From Nematostella vectensis (lineage: Eukaryota > Cnidaria > Anthozoa > Actiniaria > Edwardsiidae): DNA of 64,000 bases. Both the position numbers and the translations under genes were made by a program. Within the stretch, counting starts at the first letter, position 1. Each line of letters opens with the position of its first letter. Below are positions 43,102 through 54,214 of this stretch, piece by piece. A model generated the notes under the pieces. The model did not search any database, had not been told where the DNA came from, and saw nothing but the letters and a program-made list of their open reading frames with translations. The stretch covers positions 8,706,865 to 8,770,864 of the forward strand of contig NC_064040.1 in the NCBI RefSeq assembly GCF_932526225.1. Direction: 5' to 3'.

Positions 43102-43830
43102 GGGGAGAGGAGGGTGTCTACTTTGCAACAGTTATTCACATAAGGGGAGGGTAGGGGATCAGTTTTGTATATCTACTTTACATAGGTGGAGGGTATCAAC
43201 CTACTTGTACAAGTTATCCACATAGGGGGAGGGTAGGGGATCAGTTTTGTATATCTAATTTACATAGGTGGAGGGTATCAACCTACTTGTACAAGTTATC
43301 CACATAGGGGGAGGGTAGGGGATCAGTTTTGTGTATCTACTTTACATAGGTGGAGGGTATCAACCTACTTGTACAAGTTATCCACATAGGGGGAGGGTAG
43401 GGGATCAGTTTTGTATATCTGCTTTACATAGTAAGAGGGTATCAACCTACTTGTACAAGTTATCCACATAGGGGGAGGGTAGGGGATCAGTTTTGTATAT
43501 CTACTTTACATAGGTGAAAGGTATCAACCTACTTGTACAAGTTTTCCACATAGGGGGGAGTGTTGGGGATCAGTTTTGTATATCTGCTTTACATAGGTGG
43601 AGGGTATTAACCTGCTTATACGAGTTATCCACATAGAGGGGGGGTAGTTGATCAGTTTTGTATATCTGCTTTACATAGGTGGAGGGTATCAACCTACTTG
43701 TACAAGTTATGCACATAGGGGGAGGGAAGAGGATCAGTATTGTATACCTACTTTACATAGGTGGAGGGTATCAACCTACTTGTACAAGTTATTCACATAG
43801 GGGAGGGGTCAATTTTATATACGTACTTAA
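43080..43830. repeat. About 95-bp repeats copying the NXPE terminal exon end
   Basis: The last exon ends TATATACGTACTTTACATAG. Downstream, TTTTGTATATCTACTTTACATAGG recurs about seven times at 90-100-bp spacing, with GGAGGGTATCAACC and ACAAGTTATCCACATAGG between. The array therefore includes copies of the stop-codon region. Confidence 0.88.
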
Positions 43831-44413
43831 AATAAGGGAAAGAGATCATATTTAAAAATGTATTCCACATAGGGGGAGGGGAAGGGTTGAGTTCTATACA
43901 TGTAGTTCACATAGGGGGGTTGGGGCGCCATATTTTATTAAAGTAATTTATATAGGCAGAGGGAGGGGGGATAGCCACATTAATTTACTTCTAAATTTAC
44001 AATTGGGTGGAAAGGAGGGGCCCCTACCCCTCTACCCCTTATTTTTTTTATGTACTTCACATTTGCATTAATGGAGAAGAGGTTCAGATTGCCTTCAGAT
44101 TTATCCAGGTATTTTGAGGGGTTTAAAAAGGCCCAATCTACCCAGCTCCCTCCCCCTCACCGCCCCTCATACCAAAAGACTGCGAAACAGCAGTTAAACC
44201 AGGTCAAGGCGGAGATATATCATTATAATAATGACACTGCTTTGTTGGTAAGACAATGCTTACTTAAACAACCAATAAAATGTACTTAAAAAGATCGCAT
44301 GAAGTGTGAAAAGTCTACACAAATGAATGGTTATTTTCCCTTTCCATACACACAGCATCTCTTGCCGCTATTGGGACAAGAGCTTGAGGCATGGGTACTG
44401 CATTTATTCTTTA

Positions 44414-45152
44414 TTATTCCTTTTTTGCCATCACATGTACAGCCGCCGCGTTTCTCAAGCGCTCAAGGATTTTTTTAACTTTCTCCATCAGCCTGTAGTG
44501 ATCATCTGCAATAGGTAAAAAAGCGTATAAAATCACTGACACTGAAGGCGCAATACAAGCAGCATGTGAAAACACTATGGTTTGAGACACAATATAGGCA
44601 GCATGTAAAAACACCGGGTCTTCAAGCGCGTGAAAACTCTAGGTCTTTCTAAGTAATACAAGAGTGTGTGAAAATACCGTGCAATACAAGCAGCATGTGA
44701 AAACACTATGTCTTGAGACGCAATATAGGCAGCATGTGAAAACATTCAGATTGTAAGACAGTTAGTTCAATTACAAATTTTACCTTCTTCGGGGGTTTCA
44801 AATTTTTCATCGCCTGCAATTGGTAAAAACAGCGTATAATATCATTAACACTGAAGGCGCAATGCAGGCAGCATCTGAAAACATCGGGTCTTCACAGGCG
44901 CAATACAAGCAGCATGTGGAAACACTAAATAAAATGCGTTAGTTCAATTACTAATTTACCTTTTTTGGTGGTTTCAAATTCTTTCTTTAAGCCAGTCTTT
45001 TCAATTGGGGGAGTCTGAAGCCCAAACAATAATTCCCGGATGTTGTGCTCATGTCTCTTAACCCTCAGCAGTCCGTGATATCTGGATGGGTATGGATGGG
45101 CAATCGCTACAGCCACGAGCAATGCAAAGATGGTCGCTTTGAAGAGAGCCAT
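44414..45152 (-). pseudogene. Secreted peptide gene, left copy, frameshifted and promoterless
   Basis: Exons 44960-45152, 44784-44813 and 44414-44505 (GT-AG, phases match) would give about 104 aa. It has an 18-residue signal peptide ending in AVAIA, a polar pro-region with a possible RVKR cleavage site, and a lysine-rich end. Compared with the copy at 49300-50159, a deletion in the last exon shifts the frame so the cysteine-rich tail is lost and a stop comes early; the cysteine codons are still visible in another frame. The duplicated segment ends in the non-coding first exon (about 45328-45361), so the TATA-bearing promoter is missing. It is probably a relic, although it could still be transcribed from another promoter. 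Confidence 0.7.
44540..44935. repeat. About 42-bp repeats in the peptide gene introns, left copy
   Basis: Degenerate units with GCGCAATACAAGCAGCATGTG and AAAACACT repeat through both introns. The same array is present in the right copy (about 49520-49930). Confidence 0.8.
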
Positions 45153-45695
45153 GCTTCTTTTGGAACTGTTAGAAACAGTGAGTTAGAATCTGCGAGATTG
45201 TTTTCGCTTATTTGAGAATTACAAAAATATTGGGAGGGGGGGCACAAAGTCGTATATGCTGATAATACTTGAAAGTATGGGCAGGTTTGCATTACATTCT
45301 GGTAGGGAGATCTTGTTAGCATCTTACCTCAGTTTAGTGTGTTATGATTGCAGTGACTTCTGCAATTTCTACGGCAATCAAAAAGGGAAAACTATTAACA
45401 ATCAACCACATCGGTATGAGCTAAATAGTCACGAAAACTATTTCATCCTTGAAAACATTAAGACCTTGGTATCTTAAAAATTGTACCAAATACAAAGAAG
45501 AGAATCCCCTTCGCGGCCAGTTTATGACATGTCAATGTTATTTACAATTATCTATAATAGGGGGTGGTCTATAGTTGTTCTTTATTTGTAGGGAATAACA
45601 ATCATGCAATAAACAAGTGATTTTCATTACAAAAGAGCCGTTTGAATGAGATTCGTTGCACCCTTTAGTTTGCATAACGCTCGTATTTTTCTGAC

Positions 45696-45935
45696 ATGGA
45701 GAGCGACGAAGACATGATCGAACTGACAGAGAATACGTTTTCGCAAGCCGTTAGTTTTTTCTCGGATTTCGATATTGTCGGAACGATCCTTGGAACAACA
45801 GGCCATGATATTACGAGGACGAATCTAAGTGAAGAAGTTGAGAAAAGAAAGTACGACAGGGTTCCGGAGAACACGAAGACCAAGACGGTGTTGGCAGTTC
45901 CTGCCTGGCCAAAATGGGCAGAAGAGAGAAATTAG
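45696..45935 (+). CDS. Hypothetical small acidic protein, uncertain
   Basis: A 79-codon ATG frame (starts MESDEDMIELTENTFSQ) has balanced amino-acid composition and no low complexity. It lies in the 1-kb insert between the two segmental copies. No family recognised, no introns or upstream signals identified. It may be a gene fragment or chance. Confidence 0.25.
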   Translation: MESDEDMIELTENTFSQAVSFFSDFDIVGTILGTTGHDITRTNLSEEVEKRKYDRVPENTKTKTVLAVPAWPKWAEERN

Positions 45936-46184
45936 AACCAGAGCTGTGGCGGCAGGATCGGATACTTTCGTAAGTTTCGATAGTATCAAATGTGTTCGGT
46001 TGTAGGGTTGATGACGTAATAAGAGAGGATGTTTGTAAGGTTGATAAAGTCAAAAAGAGCGAGGTCGAAAGTGGCAATAAACCCCTAAAAAGACCCGCAG
46101 ATGTAAAAAAAATAATATTTGAAGTTTTTTATGTTTATGGTCCAATAGATTTTAGAAAAGTGTAAAGTTAAGTGCCATATGGTT

Positions 46185-46362
46185 GGGTTTTGATATTCAG
46201 CATGGAAGAGTGCAGGTAGTGAATTGATTTGAATTGGTCATTATAAATGCAAGGGATGTATACGAGTTTCCCCGGGATGTATCTATATACATCCCTTGCA
46301 TTTATATGAACAAGTCAGTTCAATTCATCAGCCCCGCTCTTCTCTGCTGAATATCAAAACCC
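46185..46362. mobile_element. 178-bp foldback element beside the duplication junction
   Basis: The left arm GGGTTTTGATATTCAGCA and the right arm (opposite strand) GGGTTTTGATATTCAGCA match. Inverted homology continues about 75 bases to AAATGCAAGGGATGTATA at the centre. It ends about 15 bases before the right segmental copy begins. Confidence 0.85.
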
Positions 46363-46649
46363 TCCCTGGGCTCTTAGTAATAAGCGCCTGTACAGTTGGT
46401 AGTCGATATAAACTTCTTGTCTTGTTTTTCTTTTTCAGACCCCAGTCCCCCTCGTTCAGGACACACCGCTGGTACGGGTATACTGTGGGTTTATGGCGAT
46501 TCTATCAACAGACTCTTGTACGAATCTATCCAAGCCAAGCCGTTGTGTACACAGGTATTCCGCAGCTGCTACTACTCGCCGGTCTGGGTTTACTCTTGGA
46601 AGCACACCCCAGCTGTAGAAATGGATCTCAGGTGCGCAGCTCTATGGAA

Positions 46650-47680
46650 ACGATGATGATGGTTATGATGATGATGATAATAATGATGGTGATGATTATG
46701 ATGGCGATGTTCCTGGTGGTGTTGGTAGTGGCAATGATTCTTGTTGTAATGGTGGTGATGGTGATGGTGATGGTGATGGTGATGGTGATGGTAATGGTGA
46801 TGGATTTGGTGATGGTGATGGTGATGGTTGTGATGATGGTGAGGGTGATGGTGAGGGTGAGGGTGATGGTTGTGATAATGGTGAGGGTGATGGTGATGGT
46901 GATGGTGATGGTGATGGTGATGGTGATGGTGATGGTGATGGTGATGGTGATGGTGATGGTGATGGTGATGGTGATGGTGATGGTGATGGTGATGGTGATG
47001 GTGATGGTGATGGTGATGGTGATGGTGATGGTGATGGTGATGGTGATGGTGATGGTGATGGTGATGGTGATGGTGATGGTGATGGTGTTGGTGTTGGTGT
47101 TGGTTATGGTGATGGTGATGGTGTTGGTGATGGTGTTGGTGATGGTGATGGTGATGGTGATGGTGTTGGTGATGGTGTTGGTGATGGTGATGGTGATGGT
47201 GATGGTGGTGGTGATGGTGATGGTGATGGTGGTGATGGTGATGGTGATGGTGATGGTGATGATGGTGATGGTGATGGTGATGGTGATGGTGATGGTGATG
47301 GTGATGGTGATGGTGATGGTGATGGTGATGGTGATGGTGATGGTGATGGTGATGGTGATGGTGATGGTGATGGTGATGGTGTTGGTGTTGGTGTTGGTTA
47401 TGGTGATGGTGATGGTGTTGGTGATGGTGTTGGTGATGGTGATGGTGATGGTGATGGTGATGGTGTTGGTGATGGTGATGGTGATGGTGATGGTGGTGGT
47501 GATGGTGATGGTGATGGTGGTGATGGTGATGGTGATGGTGATGGTGATGGTGATGATGGTGATGGTGATGGTGATGGTGATGGTGATGGTGATGGTGATG
47601 GTGATGGTGATGGTGATGGTGATGGTGATGGTGATGGTGATGGTGATGGTGATGGTGATGGTGATGGTGATGGTGATTCA
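46650..47680. repeat. (GGTGAT)n array, right copy, expanded
   Basis: About 1 kb of GGTGAT hexamers with GGTGTT variants, roughly twice the left copy. The block GGTGTTGGTGTTGGTTATGG recurs near 47088 and 47382, showing an internal duplication of about 295 bp. Confidence 0.95.
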
Positions 47681-48012
47681 GTTAAAAAATATCCTTGGTT
47701 AATGCTTTTTAAGGTATGGAGGGTATGATTTGAACATCACCAAAGTCCTGGAGGAGCTTCGAAGTGTTGCCAAGGAGCCGGCCATGGACCAAGACAGCGC
47801 TTTGCTCATCAACACAGGGATCCATCTTTTAAAAAGCACGACCTTTAGGAACTATCAGAAGATCATTAAGGGAATAATACGCGTACTGAAAGAGAGCTTT
47901 CGTGGATAAGTTGTATGGAAGACCATAACAGCACTTGGTAAACAGACCCATCTATATACCGGGTGTGTCAGGAGGTTCCACACAGAACAGGTAAGGGCGA
48001 TAAAGGTACAAA

Positions 48013-48230
48013 ATAGGTAGGTGGGTAGGTAAGTAGGTAGGTAGGTAGGTAGGTCGGTAGGTGGTTAGGTAGGTGGGTAGGTAGGTGGTTAGGTAGGAAG
48101 GTGGGTAGGTAGGAAGGTAGGTAGGTAGGTAGGTAGGTAGGTAGGTAGGTAGGTAGGTAGGTAGGTAGGTAGGTAGGTGGGTAGGTGGGTAGGTGGGTAG
48201 GTAGGTAGGTAGATAGGTAGGTCGTCACGC
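48013..48230. repeat. (GGTA)n-type array, right copy
   Basis: Same tetranucleotide family as 42533-42800 but a different length and order, showing independent change after duplication. Confidence 0.92.
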
Positions 48231-49299
48231 AGGTAAGGTGGTCGGTTGGTTGAGGAAGTCATCGGGTTAGTAGCAGATAAGTTAGGAATGAAGTAATCAC
48301 CCTTTTACACGGCTATGGTTTTTATAAAATGAAAATCTGTTACTTTCAGAGGATCCAGTTGTTCAACGCGTACGCCATGAAAAAAATGTGCGAAGCTGGT
48401 TATGCTGTTCTAGATGTGTACCCAATTAGCCACGCCTATCCCGAGGGGACAAATGACGGGGTGCATTACAACGCGCATGCGTTCTACCCGGCCGAGTCCG
48501 CTCTATATACGTACTTTACATAGGGGGAGAGGAGGGTGTCTACTTTGCACAAGTTATCCACATAAGGGGAGGGTAGGGGATCAGTTTTGTATACCTACTT
48601 TACATAGGTGGAGGGATCAACCTACTTGTACAAGTTATCCACATAGTGGGAGGGTTGGGGATCAGGTTTGTATATCTACTTTACATAGGTGGAGGTTATC
48701 AACCAAGTTTTCAACATAGGGGGAGGGGTCAATTTTATATATGTACTTAAAATAAGGGAAAGAGATCATATTTAAGAATGTATTTCACATAGGGGGAGGG
48801 TAAGGGATGAGTTCTGTACATGTAATTTACATAGGGAGGGCACCATAAAAGTAATTATATAGGAAGAGGGAGGGGGATAGCCACATTAATTTACTTCTAA
48901 ATTTACAATTGGGTGGAAAGGAGGGGCCCCCTACCCCTCTACCCCTTAATTTTTTTATGTACTTCACATTTGCTAGAGGACACGGGTCAGTTTTACTCAG
49001 GGGATGGAGGGAGAGGTAAGCGTTTGACACGCACTTTAGGGGTTGGCTTTGCATTAATGGAGAAGAGGTTCAGATTGCCTTCAGATTTATCCAGGTATTT
49101 TGAGGGGTCTAAAAAGGCCCCATCTACCCAGCTCCCTCCCCCTCACCGCCCACATACCAAAAGACTGCGAACCAGCAGTTGAACCAGGTCAAGGCGAAGA
49201 TATATCATTATAATAATGACACTGCTTTGTTGGTAAGACAATGTTTACTTAAACAACCAATAAAATGTACTTAAAAAGATCACATGAAGTGTGAAAAGT

Positions 49300-50159
49300 C
49301 TACACCTTTTTATACACACAGCAACTCTTGCCGCTATCGAAACAAGAGCTTAAGGCTTTGGTACTGCATTTATTTTGGATTATTCCTTTTTTGTCATTAC
49401 ATTTACAGCGTTTCTTAAAGCACTGTTTCTCAATGCGCTCAAGGATGTTTTTAACTTTCTCCATTAGCGTGTAGTGATCATCTGCAATAGGTAAAAACAG
49501 CGTATAAAATCACTGACACTGAAGGCGCAATACAAGCATCATGTGAAAACAACGGGTCTTAAGGCGCAATACAAACAGCGCGTGAAAACTCTCGGTCTTT
49601 CGAAGCAATACAAGAGTGTGTGAAAATACCGTGCAATACAAGCAGCATGTGAAAACAATATGGTTTGAGACGCAATATAGGCAGCATGTGAAAACACAAG
49701 GTCTTCAGGCGCAATACAAATAGCATGTGAAAACACTTAAATTGTAAGACAGTTAGTTCAATTACAAATTTTACCTTCTTCGGAGGTTTCAAATTCTTCA
49801 TCGCCTGCAATTGGTAAAAACAGCGTATAATATCATTAACACTGAAGGCGCAATGCAGGCAGCATCTGAAAACATCGGGTCTTCACAGGCGCAATACAAG
49901 CAGCATGTGGAAACACTAAATAAAATGCGTTAGTTCAATAACAAACTTTACCTCTTTCCGCGGTTTCAAATTCTTCCTTTAAGCCAGTCTTTTCATTTTG
50001 GTGAGTCTGAAGTCCTTTCCCAAACAAAAATCCCCGCATGTTGGGCTCCTGTCTCTCAGCAGCAGCCTTCAGTCCTTCAGTTGCTGGGCGATGGACATTT
50101 AGTTTGGCAATAGCTACAGCCACGAGCAATGCAAAGATGGTCGCTTTGAAAAAAGCCAT
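49300..50159 (-). CDS. Secreted cysteine-rich peptide precursor, intact copy
   Basis: Exons 49952-50159, 49775-49804 and 49300-49481 (GT-AG, phases match) encode about 139 aa. A non-coding first exon starts at about 50336. It has an 18-residue signal peptide (ending LLVAVAIA), a polar pro-region rich in Glu/Lys, and a C-terminal domain with seven Cys. Six follow the order C-x-C-x10-C-x7-C-x6-CC, and a tribasic KKR sits just before the C-x-C, a plausible cleavage point. C-x-C...C...C...CC is the framework of the beta-defensin-like fold of sea-anemone peptides (channel toxins, APETx-like). Toxin or antimicrobial role is inference from framework only; loop lengths are not exact. Upstream lies a TATA-like CATAAAAG. 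Confidence 0.72.
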
Positions 50160-50402
50160 GCTTTTTCTGAAACTGTTAGAAACAGTGAGTTAGAATCTGC
50201 GAAATTCTTTTCGCTTCTCTGAGAATTACACAAATGGTGGGAGGGGGGGGGACATAGTCGTATATGCTGATAATACTTGAAAGTATGGGCAGGTTTGCAT
50301 TACATTCTGGTAGGGAGATCTTGTAAACATCTTACCTCAGCTATAAGTGTGTTATGATAGCAGTGACTTCTCGTCTAGTTAGCTTCTAGTGAAAGAGCTC
50401 TC

Positions 50403-50413
50403 TCTTTTATGCC
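50403..50413 (-). promoter_or_regulatory. TATA-like box of the intact peptide gene
   Basis: Minus strand GCATAAAAGAG lies about 70 bases upstream of the donor of the non-coding first exon. The left duplicate lacks this region, so only the right copy keeps it. Confidence 0.5.
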
Positions 50414-50419
50414 ATGAGT

Positions 50420-52388
50420 CTTTGCACATGGCTGAACAAGGAATGAAAATATGGTTTATCACAACAAGCATAACAATAGAAAAATATCTTAGCCCATCCA
50501 TTTAGCGTCCTACTAAGAGGAAGAATGGCTGATTCTATTCTCCTAGTGAATCATTTTGATGTCAAGAAATTGCCGACAAACAACGAGTTAAGGCAACTTT
50601 CTCACGTTATCATAGCTTTTAAGGGGAAGGGACAATTTCCTTCCAAAGGTCCAGGCAACAAGGTTTTAAACTACTTTTGGTAATGGGTTGCCCATTGTTC
50701 GAGTTCGATACTTCTTTTTCCACTTGTATAAAAGTGGTATCTACCGTTGCATGTCGAAAATAACAAGAGTTCCAAGGTGACACGCAATAATACCCGCTCT
50801 TTCTTCCCCCACCCCCTGCTACGGCCCTGATCATTGCCCATCTATCCGAAACAAAAGCACAAAGCCGCCTTTCTCAAAGAATGCTCTAGAACGATTTTAA
50901 CCCTACTGCCGATTTTACAATCCATTTCAGCCAAAAGTAGAATCTGCCAGAATTGGAATTATCTTTCTATTTCACTCGAAAATAGCAGAAAGGGGTATTC
51001 TTTTCTAATGATAACAGCCTCAATCATATATAGGAGAACGATACGTTTTGGTCCGATGGTTTAATTATCGATACACTAAAAAGTTTAGAAAGATCTCATT
51101 ATCGAACTAATTAAGATGAGAGGCCTCCTGCTACCAGGGAACTTATAAAAAAGAGGTTCTAAAACTGGAACTTGACTCCGCCAAATTTTCGACTTCAATA
51201 GGACTTTTTTTAGTCTGTGTTGAACGAACATGACTGTGTAAATATTTTGATTGATTAGTTATTAAAAAATATGATAAAGCTGCAAAGTTATATTGGCTCT
51301 TGAGTTTTGTATGGTTTTGTTATAGTGCAAGACGATGGAAAAAAGATGCCTTGAGGCGAACCTTACTTGAACGAAAACAAAGCTTCAAAGATTTAAAAAT
51401 TAAGACGCCCCGGCGGCCATGGCGAAGCTCCATCGCGCCGCGAGAATTGAGAATTGATTGTTACGGCACGAGTGTGAATTTAGAGTACCTATGGGAGGTG
51501 ATGCGTTGATGAAGAATTATCCGTGATCACCCGAAGACTATACCCAGGTACCTATACTCCAGCTCAAAAAAGACAGTTCATATATGGAATTATTTTTCAT
51601 TTTTAGTCGAAAATTGGGGGAAATAGTTAAAAATTATAACAGTCTATGAGATTTCAGAGAGAACACGTTTTGGTCCAATGATTTACGGATACACTAGCAA
51701 TCACACATTATTAAACTTAGAAAGAAAAGTGATAATGTCAAATATAAAATAGATTGAATGTGAGTTTGACGGATTTCCAAAAAAGGAGATATCGTCCAAA
51801 ACTTATTTGACTTTTATTCAAGTAGTTATTCAAAAATGTGCTTTTGTATGTATTTGATAAAACCATTAGCCGCCAAAGGTAGGCCATTTCTTACTAAAGG
51901 ATCATTAAATTACTATCCTTATTCGATATGGTGTCTGCGCTCCCTAACCGGCAGATCTTGCTACGTGCGATGATTTTAATCAACTATATAGTTTCTCACG
52001 TTATTAATCGTTGCATGTCGCCATTAACAGTTAGACGAGAATTCCAAGCATAATTTGCCCGCCTCCATACTATCCCGGGTCCATGGGTCAATGCCTGGGA
52101 CATCACCACATTCACCCGAAACAATTGCACAGCAGGGCTGCGCCAGCAGGGTGACAAACAGCAGGGCTCTCCAGCAGCGTGACAAACAAAGCACTAGCGA
52201 GCTTGCTTTAGGCCCGAGTGCATTAGAGAAAGGCGCGGTATCAAACAATATCACTGATATCTAATATTGAGATTAGGATATTATCGTTGTTTTATATGCT
52301 TTCAGATATGTAAGAAGCGGCAATTCAAAAGTGACGTCATTAATCGACAAGCCCCTCAGCCAATAGAAGCCAGGGAACGAGGCTACTT
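50420..52388. other. Intergenic DNA with a dispersed repeat pair
   Basis: Two related segments (about 50985-51110 and 51590-51735) share ACGTTTTGGTCC and ATACACTA followed by TTTAGAAAG or CTTAGAAAG. CAGCAGGG/GTGACAAACA is duplicated near 52130-52190. No gene-like frame. Confidence 0.55.
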
Positions 52389-52684
52389 TAGACCCCGTAC
52401 CCACGTACCGTTTTCGTTTGAAAACGCAACCTTTTTGTTACGGATACGGATACGAAAACGCGAAAACGATGATCGAAAGCATAACGATTTGAAAACGATC
52501 TCCAGAGTGGAACAATTTGAAAACAAAACCCCCGGTGCCGTGGGGACGGATGAAACAGAACATTTCGAAAACGATGACGTGATAACTCAGTTCCAGTCCA
52601 GGTGGCGTGCGAGTACGCATGCTCTTTTAAACTTGTTATCGTTTTCGTATCGTTTCTGTGTTTTCGTGGGGACGGGTCCTATCA
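52389..52684. mobile_element. Degenerate hAT-like MITE
   Basis: Left end TAGACCCCGTACCCACG and right end (opposite strand) TAGGACCCGTCCCCACG are imperfect inverted repeats, followed inside by GTTTTCG-rich sequence. A second inverted pair (CAACCTTTTTGTT at 52428, AACAAAAAGGTTG at 52728) lies partly outside. The 179-codon open frame across it is an artefact. Confidence 0.5.
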
Positions 52685-52850
52685 AAATGAAAACGCTTCG
52701 TGTGGACGCGGATCCTTTTGAAAACGGAACAAAAAGGTTGCTGAGGGCCTCCGTCAGTATTTTCAAGGCCGATTCACGGTATTTCACAATACGGACCGAC
52801 CCTTAGCTGGGAAATAACATAATCATTGTTTTCCTCAATAGAACTTCCAA

Positions 52851-54214
52851 CAGGAGAAAATGCCGTTTTGCCGTTTAGCAAGAAATGGCAAGAATATACG
52901 ATTTTCTCAAGACTCGCCTTAAAAATTTGCTAATTTCACTAAATATGAATTCCCCGTCCTTTTACGTTAAGAAGTCAATCGATAATTTTACGGTTTGTGG
53001 CACAAATGATTATGTGTTCCGGGATGGAATGTCTAAAACATCCATTTCTTATCATTTATTGTATTTATAAAGAAGCGAAATAGAAATTACCTCGAATGAC
53101 GTGTTTCATAAAAGAAAGCAATGAGTGTTTTAGCTATAACCGATAAAAATGTCCATGTTAACCGGAAAATACGTCAAAATCTTTTATTTGTCAGTATCTG
53201 TTACATTTAAAAAGGAGCGAAACAACAATTGTTGAATGTATAAATTTTTACCGTCCCGGAGTTCAAATAGGAATGTATAAATCTATACATACCTTTTTGA
53301 ACTCCGGGACTGTATAAATTTATACATTCCTTTTTGAACTCCGGGACTGTATAAATTTATACATCCCTTTTTGAACTCCGTGACTGTATAAATTTATACA
53401 TTCCTTTTTTAACTCGGGGACTGTATAAATTTATAGATTCCTTTTTGAACTCGGGAACTGTATAAATTTATACATTCCTTTTTAAACTCGGGGACTGTAT
53501 AAATTTATACATTCCTTTTTGAACTCCGGGACTGTATAAATTTATACATTCCTTTTTGAATTCCGGGACTGTATAAATTTATACATTCCTATTTGAACTC
53601 CGGGACTGTTTGGGATTGTATAAATTTATACCTTCCCTGGAACTAAAGGGTATTTTTACTCTTTTATAGACAATTGTTGTTTCGCTCCTTTTTACATGTA
53701 AAAAGGCCCAAAAAATCCAAAGTCTCCTCAAAATTTAGGACTCCCGCCAAGAAAAGCCTTAGGAACACAAAATGTGTTAAGTGTCCTTGAAATGCGGGAG
53801 TATCTTTACTTAATCGTGCTTTAGTGTTATTTTTACTGTATCTTTAGGAATTGAATCGTTGAAGGATCGAGTATGGCCATTTTGTTATGAATGGTAAGGG
53901 TCGAATATCAAATTTTTGTAAAAGTAGAGAAAATTGAAATAACTGAAGGGCTCTCAAAGGAGTAAGTTACGGACATGTGAAAAAGTAACGAAATCCATTA
54001 TGTTGAAAAGGATCCGACGCTCAAATTGTGTAATACCGGTACGTCTGCACAAAGGCTGTGATTGCAGAAATTGTCTAATATTGTAAATTTCAAATTCGTT
54101 ACTTATAGTATAACAGAAAAATCCCTTGATTTCGGCTAAAATAGAGCTAATGTCACTCCATTTTCGCCAATTTTAAATAAATTACCCCAAACGGCAAAAC
54201 GGCATTTTCTCCTG
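52851..54214. mobile_element. 1364-bp non-autonomous DNA transposon with 26-bp perfect inverted repeats
   Basis: Starts CAGGAGAAAATGCCGTTTTG and ends with its exact reverse complement. Inside is a second inverted pair, AAAAAGGAGCGAAACAACAA at about 53210 and its complement at about 53670, flanking a 37-bp tandem array. No transposase is encoded. I could not see a clear target-site duplication, so the superfamily is open. Confidence 0.85.
53247..53625. repeat. 37-bp array with TATAAATTTATA palindromes
   Basis: About ten units of TGTATAAATTTATACATTCC plus TTTTTGAACTCCGGGAC. Each has the 12-base palindrome TATAAATTTATA. The array sits between the inner inverted repeats of the transposon. Confidence 0.93.

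Larger units (their letters stand above)
41296..45361. repeat. Segmental tandem duplication, left copy
   Basis: Shared sequence begins in NXPE intron 4 (TAATAAGCGCCTGTACAG) and ends in the first, non-coding exon of the secreted-peptide gene (GCAGTGACTTCT). It matches 46378-50366 at high identity in unique parts, with array-length differences. This copy contains the 3' half of the intact NXPE gene and the promoterless peptide copy. Confidence 0.92.
46439..48523 (+). pseudogene. NXPE-like pseudogene (exons 5-7 only)
   Basis: Exons 46439-46631, 47714-47990 and 48350-48523 match exons 5-7 of the intact gene, same lengths and splice sites. Exons 1-4 (signal peptide and N-terminal domain) are absent, and exon 6 has an in-frame stop (GGA TAA, versus GGA AGA in the intact copy) near 47907. 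The GDS and DGVHY motifs survive. It arose by the tandem duplication. Confidence 0.9.
46378..50366. repeat. Segmental tandem duplication, right copy
   Basis: Counterpart of 41296-45361. It carries the headless NXPE pseudogene and the complete peptide gene. Beyond about 50366 the peptide promoter continues, while the left copy diverges. Confidence 0.92.

Noticed and set aside
46296-47702. 468-codon Met-Val frame and 182-codon Ile-Thr frame in the GGTGAT arrays
   Set aside because: Hexanucleotide repeat inside an intron. Only the first part overlaps the real NXPE-derived exon, and that in a different frame.
49300-50159. ShK-type cysteine framework for the secreted peptide
   Set aside because: The C-x-C start and terminal CC do not match the ShK spacing.
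52267-52806. 179-codon plus-strand frame
   Set aside because: It overlaps an inverted-repeat MITE rich in GTTTTCG/GAAAACG, and the composition follows the repeat. No family features.
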